Origin: Bauldia sp965232525
GTDB lineage: Bacteria; Pseudomonadota; Alphaproteobacteria; Rhizobiales; Kaistiaceae
Direction: 5' to 3'
Assembly: GCF_965232525.1 (NCBI RefSeq)
Contig: NZ_OZ246980.1
Location: 2,976,001 to 3,040,000, forward strand
Length of the DNA: 64,000 bases
Shown here piece by piece: positions 58,732 to 64,000 of the stretch; the first letter of the stretch is position 1, and each line of letters begins with the position of its first letter. Both the position numbers and the translations under genes were made by a program. The notes under the pieces were generated by a model, which saw only the letters and a list, made by a program, of their open reading frames with translations, did not search any database and was not told where the DNA came from.

Positions 58732-60534
58732 TTACTCCAACCCTCTTGCGATGCGGAAGCCGATGACGTTGAGCCGCTTATCGGTCGGGTAGCTCTGCCG
58801 GGCGGCGGCGCGCAGCGTATCGGCCTCGAAGTACCAGGCGCCGCCCTTGACCACCCGCCGGGTGCAGTCGCCGCCGCGAGCCGAGCCGTCGGTCGGCGCA
58901 CCGGCATGGCTGTCGTTCCAGCAGTCCTCCACCCACTCCCAGACATTGCCGTGCATATCGTGCAGGCCGAACGGGTTGGGCGGGTAGGAGCCGACCTCCG
59001 CCGTGCGGCCGAGATAGGCGCTGCGGTCGCCGGCCGTAGCGCTGTCGTCGAACACCGCCTGTGCCGTGGTGATCGTCGCGCCGGTGGAGAACGGCGTGGT
59101 GGTGCCGGCGCGGGCGGCATATTCCCACTCGGCCTCGGTGAGCAGGCGATAGGGCTCGCCGGTGGTCCGCCGCAGCCAGTCGACATAGGCCTTGGCGTCG
59201 TCCCAGGAAACATAGATGACCGGCCGCGACCCGCGGCTCCAGCCGCCGTCTCTGGGAAGGTGACCGTTGCAGCCGCCTTCCAGTGCGCAGGCCTCCCATT
59301 CGTCAAAGGTGATCTCGAACCGCGACACCGCGAAGGGGCGATCGATGGTGACATCGCGCGGCGGTCCCTCGCCGGCTCCAGCCGCCGGGTCGTTGGGGCC
59401 GGCGCCCATGGTGAAGGTCCCGGCCGCGACCGCCACCATCTCGGGGCAGTTGGCACAGTCGCGGAACGTGGTCCCAGCGGCGTACTCGGACGCGACAGCC
59501 GGCGGCGCCTCTGGCGGCGCGTCCGGTGTCAGAGCCGCAACCTGGGTGGTGGCGCGGAGCACCGCCAGCAGCGTCGGCGACACTTGTCCGTCGGCCGGGA
59601 GACCGACGTCGCCCTGGAAGGCGCGGATGGCGTCGGCGAGGTCGGTCGTGTCGCCGCCGCGGCTGTCGGCGGGGTAGCCGAGCTGGGTCAGCAGCGTGCG
59701 CACCTCGGCCTCGGCGCCGCGTGGCGCATCCGGCAGGGCCGCGATTGCCGATCCGTCGCCGCAGTTGTCGGCCGAGAGACAGATGCGCGGCGCGCCACCG
59801 CGGGTCGTGACCTCCGGGATCTGAGCGCCGCCGGTGGCCCGCTGGACGTCACGGGCGGTCAGGTCGAGCAGGTCGCGGAAGTACGTGTCCGGTGCCGTCT
59901 CGAAGCGGGCGAGCAACGCCTTGGCGAACGGCGAGTGGTCGCCGGGCGCGCCGTCGGCGGCGAGTTCGCCGGGTAAGGTGGCATTGGCGATCAGCAGCGA
60001 CTGGTTCTCGCCGGCGACCTGGCTGAAGCCGCGAAAGCCGCTGCCTTGCCGCGCGGAGCGGGTCGGGCACTGCGGGAAGGGGTCGTTGCGACAGGCGTCG
60101 ATCAGCACCACCTGACGCGGGGCGCGACCGAGGGCGTCGAACAGTTTGTCGAGCTCCACCGCGCGGCGCGCTTCCTTCGGGTCGCAGGAGATCTCGGCGT
60201 CCGACGGGGCGATGATGTTGTCGCCGCCGACCTCCATCCCGTGGCCGGCGTAGTAGGCGAGTGCGACCTCGGCGCCGTTGGCGACGGCCTCGAAATCCTC
60301 CAGCGCATCGAGCAGATCGGCCCGGCCGAGGTCGGTGTATTCGTACACCTCGAACCCATAGCGGCCGAGCACCTGGCCGATGGCGCGCGCATCGGGCACC
60401 GGATTGGGCAGACTGGCGAGATTGTCGTAGGCGCCGATGCCGATCACCAGCGCGACGCGCCGGGCCTCGGCGGCGGGGCTCCACGCGACCCATGTCGCGG
60501 CAAGCAGGACGACAGCGAGAAACGTGCGCCGCAT
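58732..60534 (-). CDS. Secreted caspase-fold protein fused to an FGE/SUMF1-like domain
   Basis: The protein has 600 residues from ATG 60534 (an upstream ATG at 60612 is in frame but lies in a non-homologous segment). Order: signal peptide (about 1-24); caspase domain (about 25-250) with the intact dyad H98 (YYAGHG) and C148 (DACRNDPF); a spacer with a possible peptidoglycan-binding-like segment (about 290-335). A C-terminal FGE-sulfatase domain (about 375-600) follows, with EMVAVAAGTFTMG, EWEYAARAGTTTPFSTG and NVWEWVEDCW. Such fusions occur in bacterial orthocaspases, where the FGE-like part probably binds substrate or partners. The target is unknown. Confidence 0.87.
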   Translation of the reverse strand: MRRTFLAVVLLAATWVAWSPAAEARRVALVIGIGAYDNLASLPNPVPDARAIGQVLGRYGFEVYEYTDLGRADLLDALEDFEAVANGAEVALAYYAGHGMEVGGDNIIAPSDAEISCDPKEARRAVELDKLFDALGRAPRQVVLIDACRNDPFPQCPTRSARQGSGFRGFSQVAGENQSLLIANATLPGELAADGAPGDHSPFAKALLARFETAPDTYFRDLLDLTARDVQRATGGAQIPEVTTRGGAPRICLSADNCGDGSAIAALPDAPRGAEAEVRTLLTQLGYPADSRGGDTTDLADAIRAFQGDVGLPADGQVSPTLLAVLRATTQVAALTPDAPPEAPPAVASEYAAGTTFRDCANCPEMVAVAAGTFTMGAGPNDPAAGAGEGPPRDVTIDRPFAVSRFEITFDEWEACALEGGCNGHLPRDGGWSRGSRPVIYVSWDDAKAYVDWLRRTTGEPYRLLTEAEWEYAARAGTTTPFSTGATITTAQAVFDDSATAGDRSAYLGRTAEVGSYPPNPFGLHDMHGNVWEWVEDCWNDSHAGAPTDGSARGGDCTRRVVKGGAWYFEADTLRAAARQSYPTDKRLNVIGFRIARGLE

Positions 60535-60625
60535 GGTGCGTCGTGATCCCTGGCCCCCGACGGGCGCGATCCTACCACCGGGATCGAAATCGCACCAAGT
60601 GATCGACCTCACGCCGGCGGCCGGG

Positions 60626-61432
60626 TCAGGCCTTCAGCATCCACTCGTGGGCCGGGTCGTTATAGAAACGCCACATGCGTTTCGGCCCGGCCATCACGTT
60701 GAGATAGTAGAGGTCGTAGCCGTGGAGCGCCGCGCATGGGTGATAGCCGCGCGGCACCAGCGTCGCATCGCCATCCTCGATGGTCATCGATACGTCCAGC
60801 GACCGGTCGTCGGTGTAGATGCGTTGGAAGCCGAAACCCTGGGGCGGGTTGATACGGTGGTAGTAGACTTCCTCGAGCTGGGTTTCCTCCGGAAACGCGT
60901 CGCGGTCGTGCTTGTGCGGCGGATAGCTCGAGGCGTTGCCGGCTGGAGTGATCACCTCGACCACCAGCAGGCCGTCGGCCGGATCGGTCTCGTTGATGAT
61001 GTCGGTGACGTAGCGGATGTTGTTGCCCTTGCCGCGGGTCATCACATCGTGGCTGTCGGGCGCGATCACCCGCGGCGGATGGCTTCCCGCGGTTCCCGGC
61101 GCCGAGCAGGCGGCGATGTCGAGGTCGGTCTCGGCGGTGATCGACCACTGGGCATCAGCCGGCACATATATCGACCACGGCTTGCCGTCGAAGACGCTCA
61201 TCCGCTCGCCGAGCGTGCCGTAGTCCTTGCCGTCGACAGTGACCTTGCCCTTGCCGGTCAGGAACACCAGGCAGAGCTCGCGATCGCCGGTCTCGGCGGC
61301 GACCGTCTCGCCGGCCGTCATCCGATGGAGATCGAAGCCGACATAGTGCCAGCCGGCGCTTTCCGGCGTGATATGGATCAGCCGGTGCTGATGATCGGCG
61401 TGGGTTGACGGGCGCAGATGCAGACGAGCCAT
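60626..61432 (-). CDS. iolB: 5-deoxy-glucuronate isomerase IolB
   Basis: The protein has 268 residues from ATG 61432. It is a bicupin enzyme that converts 5-deoxy-glucuronate to 5-dehydro-2-deoxy-gluconate in inositol breakdown. Signatures include HITPESAGWHYVGFDL, PPHKHDRDAFPEET with the metal histidines and ATLVPRGYHPCAALHGYDLYYLNVMAGP. The end PAHEWMLK is diagnostic. It lies 46 bases downstream of the iolC fusion gene, same strand, so probably one operon. Confidence 0.95.
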   Translation of the reverse strand: MARLHLRPSTHADHQHRLIHITPESAGWHYVGFDLHRMTAGETVAAETGDRELCLVFLTGKGKVTVDGKDYGTLGERMSVFDGKPWSIYVPADAQWSITAETDLDIAACSAPGTAGSHPPRVIAPDSHDVMTRGKGNNIRYVTDIINETDPADGLLVVEVITPAGNASSYPPHKHDRDAFPEETQLEEVYYHRINPPQGFGFQRIYTDDRSLDVSMTIEDGDATLVPRGYHPCAALHGYDLYYLNVMAGPKRMWRFYNDPAHEWMLKA

Positions 61433-61478
61433 GGATCGATCCTCCCGCTTGCCGGGATGGACCGCGGCGCGTTGACTT

Positions 61479-63401
61479 TCAAGCAGTTTCTGCCGGGCGG
61501 ACCTTTCGCCACGCAGCGACCAGGGCGCCGAACCGCTCGGCCATGTCGGCGATCGCCGCCTCGTCGTCGATTGCACCGCTCAGCCATTTCTCCGCGGCGT
61601 CGTTGAAGATGGTCCGGCCGACCGCGAAGCCCTTGACGATCGGGAAAGCCGCCGCGCGGCCGAAGGCGACTTCCAGTTCGGCGGCCGGCGCTTCGAGGCC
61701 GAGCAGCACGATCCCGCGGCACAAGGGATCGGCTTCGGAAATCACCGCATCGATCGCCGCCCATGCGTCGGGCGTCGCCTGCGGCTCCAGCTTCCACCAG
61801 TCGGGTTTGATGCCGGCGGCATAGATTTTGGCGAGCACCGAGGCGACGGTGGCGTCGTCGACCGGCCCGTGCTTGCTGGCGATGATCTCGATCAGCAGCT
61901 CCAGGCCATTGCGGCGCGCCGCCCAGTGCAGCGTCGTCAGCGTGTCGATCTGTTCTGCGGTCAGCGCCGCATCGTCGTCCGGGTTGATGAAGGCGAGGCA
62001 CTTGACCGTGTGGGTCAGGGGCCATTCGGCGAGCCGTCCGCCAACGTCCTGATCGAACTCGAACCGCAGCGGCCGCGAGCCCGGTTGCTCCACCGGCCGG
62101 CCGACCCAAAGCGGGCTGTCTTCCACGGCGAACAACGCTTCGCGGCCGTAGGTTTCGTCGAGCAGGATGCCGAACCCCGGACGGTGGTCAGCGACCCGCA
62201 TCGCGGCTTGGGCGGCGAGTTGCTTGAACGCGTTGAGATGCGGCCGCGAGACCCCCAGCCGGTCGGCGAGCGCTTCGAGTTGGGACCGATGGTCGATGGC
62301 AAGCGCCATCAACTCGCCCGCCTGCGGCCGGCGGGTGGTCGCCCAGTGGACGTGGTTGAGCGCCGGGTCTTTGCGCAGGCCGTGATAGGGGCTGCCGGTT
62401 TCCAGGAATCGCGTCAGCTCGGTCCAGGTCGGATACTCCGGCGAGCAGAGCAGGCGGGAGACCGCGAAGGCGCCGCAGGCGTTGGCCCAGGTCGCCGCGG
62501 TTTCGAACGGCTCGCCGCGCAGCCAGCCACGGAGGAAGCCGGCCATGAAGGCGTCGCCGGCACCGAGCACGTTGTAGACCTCGATCGGAAAACCCTGACC
62601 GACAATGCCGTCGTCGATGGTCTCAGGAATCGCGTCGGGAAAGACGACGCAGCCCATCGGCCCGCGCTTCAGGACGAGCACCGCGTCGCTTTGTTCCCGA
62701 ACGCGCCGCAGCGCGGTCAGGGCATCGCCGGCACTGCCGCCGGCGATCCGCATTTCTTCCTCGGTGCCGACGATCAGGTCGCAGTGGGGGAGGACCGGGT
62801 TCAGGTGCTCCGACACATACTCCGAGGCGATGAACCGTTCGCTGCCCTCCGCGTGGCCGGCCAGCCCCCAGAGGTTCGGCCGGTAGTCGACGTCGAACAC
62901 GATCCTGCGGCCAGCGTCCTTGGCGATCCGGATCGCGGCGAACTGTGCCGCGGCGACGGTCGGCGTCGAGAAATGGGTGCCCGTGACGACTAGTGCACCG
63001 GCCGAGCGGATCAGATTCGCGTCGAGATCGGCCTCGGTGACCCCCATGTCGGCGCAGTTCTCGCGGTAGAAGAGGAGGGGGAAGCTCGACTCATCTTCGA
63101 CCGATAAAATCGCAAGCGCGGTAAGACGTTGCGGGTCGATCTTCACCCCATCTGTCGCGACGCTTTCGCGGCGCAGCTGCTCCAGGATGAAGCGCCCCAT
63201 CTGCTCGTCGCCGACGCCGCTGATCAGTGCCGAACGGAGGCCGAGCCGCGCCGCGCCGATGGCGATATTGGCCGGGCAGCCGCCCACCGATTTGGCGAAG
63301 GAGGACACGTCTTCGAGCCGCGAGCCGATCTGCTTGCCGTAGAGGTCGACCGAGGATCGTCCCATCGTGATGACGTCGAGGGACCCCTTGGGCTCCGACA
63401 T
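61479..63401 (-). CDS. iolC: 5-dehydro-2-deoxygluconokinase IolC fused to DUF2090
   Basis: The protein has 640 residues from ATG 63401. The N-terminal part (about 1-330) is a PfkB-family kinase: SVGGCPANIAIGAARLG, and the anion-hole motif NVLGAGDAFMAGFLRG with catalytic Asp. The C-terminal part (about 340-635) is the DUF2090 domain, a TIM-barrel aldolase-like unit, with TRRPQAGELMALAIDHRSQL and PLWVGRPVEQPGS. This fused form is the common alphaproteobacterial IolC. The fused domain may catalyse the next (IolJ-like) aldolase step, which is inferred. Confidence 0.93.
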   Translation of the reverse strand: MSEPKGSLDVITMGRSSVDLYGKQIGSRLEDVSSFAKSVGGCPANIAIGAARLGLRSALISGVGDEQMGRFILEQLRRESVATDGVKIDPQRLTALAILSVEDESSFPLLFYRENCADMGVTEADLDANLIRSAGALVVTGTHFSTPTVAAAQFAAIRIAKDAGRRIVFDVDYRPNLWGLAGHAEGSERFIASEYVSEHLNPVLPHCDLIVGTEEEMRIAGGSAGDALTALRRVREQSDAVLVLKRGPMGCVVFPDAIPETIDDGIVGQGFPIEVYNVLGAGDAFMAGFLRGWLRGEPFETAATWANACGAFAVSRLLCSPEYPTWTELTRFLETGSPYHGLRKDPALNHVHWATTRRPQAGELMALAIDHRSQLEALADRLGVSRPHLNAFKQLAAQAAMRVADHRPGFGILLDETYGREALFAVEDSPLWVGRPVEQPGSRPLRFEFDQDVGGRLAEWPLTHTVKCLAFINPDDDAALTAEQIDTLTTLHWAARRNGLELLIEIIASKHGPVDDATVASVLAKIYAAGIKPDWWKLEPQATPDAWAAIDAVISEADPLCRGIVLLGLEAPAAELEVAFGRAAAFPIVKGFAVGRTIFNDAAEKWLSGAIDDEAAIADMAERFGALVAAWRKVRPAETA

Positions 63402-63431
63402 TCTATTGCCTCCCGCGTTTCCATTGGACAG

Positions 63432-63477
63432 TGGTGGAACCACCAACTACAACGAATGAAACATTGGTTCTACCAAT
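63432..63477. promoter_or_regulatory. Pair of symmetric sites in the iolC/iolG divergent promoter
   Basis: The first site, TGGTGG-AA-CCACCA (63432-63445), has perfect 6-bp arms. The second, ATTGGT-TCT-ACCAAT (63463-63477), is also perfect. Their centres are about 31 bases apart, close to three DNA turns, as expected for cooperative binding. Both carry GGT/ACC arms and contain GGAA- or GTTC-like cores. An IolR-type repressor is the natural candidate. No regulator gene lies in the window. Confidence 0.45.
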
Positions 63478-63517
63478 CATCAAACCAGAATTTTCGTTCT
63501 AAGGGGAGGACAGGCAG

Positions 63518-64000
63518 ATGCTGCGGTTTGGCGTTTTGGGCGCGGGGCGGATCGGCAAGATGCACGCCGCGAATCTGGCGGCGGCTTCCACCGCCCGACT
63601 GGTCGCGGTCGCCGACGCGATTCCCGAAGCGGCGGAAGCCGTGGCGGAGGCGACGAATGCCAAGGCGCAGTCGGCCGACGAAGTAATCGCCAATCCGGAG
63701 GTCGATGCGGTCCTCATCGCCAGCCCCACCGACACCCATGCTGATTTCATCGAACAGGCGGTGCGGGCCGGCAAGGCGGTCCTCTGCGAGAAGCCGGTCG
63801 ATCTGAGTTCGGATCGGATCGCCCAGTGCCTCGAAGTTGTGGATGCGGCCGGGCAGCCCCTGATGATCGCGTTCAATCGCCGGTTCGATCCGAACTTTGC
63901 CGAGCTTAAGCGTCGTCTGGATGACGGTGTCGTTGGAGACCTGGAGACGGTGACCATCGTCTCCCGCGATCCTGCCCCCCCGTCAATCAGCTATGTCGAG
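63518..64000 (+). CDS. iolG: Gfo/Idh/MocA-family dehydrogenase, probable inositol 2-dehydrogenase (partial, runs off window)
   Basis: The first 161 residues of a larger protein are visible, starting at ATG 63518 with AAGGGGAGGA upstream; the end lies beyond 64000. The N-terminal Rossmann motif is FGVLGAGRIGKMHAANLA. The fold continues with VLIASPTDTHADFIEQAVRA and the catalytic-site lysine motif LCEKPVDLSS, usual for the family. MIAFNRRFDPNF follows. Divergence from iolC/iolB makes inositol 2-dehydrogenase the best call, although other MocA members are possible. Confidence 0.85.
   Translation, partial: MLRFGVLGAGRIGKMHAANLAAASTARLVAVADAIPEAAEAVAEATNAKAQSADEVIANPEVDAVLIASPTDTHADFIEQAVRAGKAVLCEKPVDLSSDRIAQCLEVVDAAGQPLMIAFNRRFDPNFAELKRRLDDGVVGDLETVTIVSRDPAPPSISYVE

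Overview
The window is GC-rich Gram-negative DNA that reads as a chromosome segment of an alphaproteobacterium, most likely a metabolically versatile environmental one in the Hyphomicrobiales/Rhodospirillales range. The support is an outer-membrane porin of the alphaproteobacterial type, TrmFO and GatB, a yajC-secD-secF cluster followed by Mth938-like and squalene-synthase-like genes, a DUF1127 gene with CCUCCUCCC-loop hairpins, and many ABC transporters and oxygenases. No rRNA, tRNA, CRISPR array, integrase or transposase was found.

Layout. 1-2 kb: the 3' end of an unknown gene, then a porin on the minus strand. 2-14.2 kb: a LysR regulator diverges from a long plus-strand catabolic cluster. 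It holds two NMT1/THI5-like periplasmic binding proteins, an ATPase, a fused double permease, a Rieske dioxygenase (beta then alpha), two Fe(II)/2-oxoglutarate-type oxygenases, a mandelate racemase-superfamily enzyme and an amidohydrolase. I read it as uptake and oxidative breakdown of an unidentified heterocyclic or aromatic compound. 14.3-19.8 kb: a PhoB-box-like site, a binding protein, two permeases, a UgpC-type ATPase and a glycerophosphodiesterase, which together suggest phosphate-starvation-controlled uptake of glycerophosphodiesters.

19.8-31.9 kb: a small secreted protein and an aldehyde dehydrogenase (minus) diverge from a complete group 3b-like NAD(P)-linked [NiFe] hydrogenase operon. 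Its order is Fe-S beta subunit, a stand-alone cyclic-nucleotide-binding domain, FAD subunit, small subunit, large subunit, endopeptidase, a short HypA lacking its zinc site, then HypF, HypC, HypD and HypE. HypB is absent. 32-32.1 kb: two related palindromic repeat elements. 32.1-45.6 kb: mostly housekeeping genes (LysM/LytM lipoprotein, DUF815 ATPase, YajC-SecD-SecF, TrmFO, GatB, a DMT exporter and a glutathione transferase). Inside this block, on the minus strand, a DUF1127 mini-gene is followed by three hairpins that each show CCTCCTCCC in the loop, matching the alphaproteobacterial cuckoo/CcsR small RNA family.

46-52 kb: small orphan proteins, then a sugar-acid module (IlvD/Edd dehydratase, FadR-type regulator, AraD1/GguC protein, semialdehyde dehydrogenase) that resembles the non-phosphorylative pentose pathway. 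52-52.5 kb: a non-coding stretch with dispersed inverted repeats. 52.5-60.6 kb: accessory genes, including an MpaB-like protein and two caspase-fold proteins. One caspase-fold protein has lost its catalytic cysteine and the other is fused to a formylglycine-generating-enzyme-like domain. 60.6-64 kb: inositol catabolism, with iolB and an iolC-DUF2090 fusion (minus) diverging from an iolG-like dehydrogenase that runs off the window.
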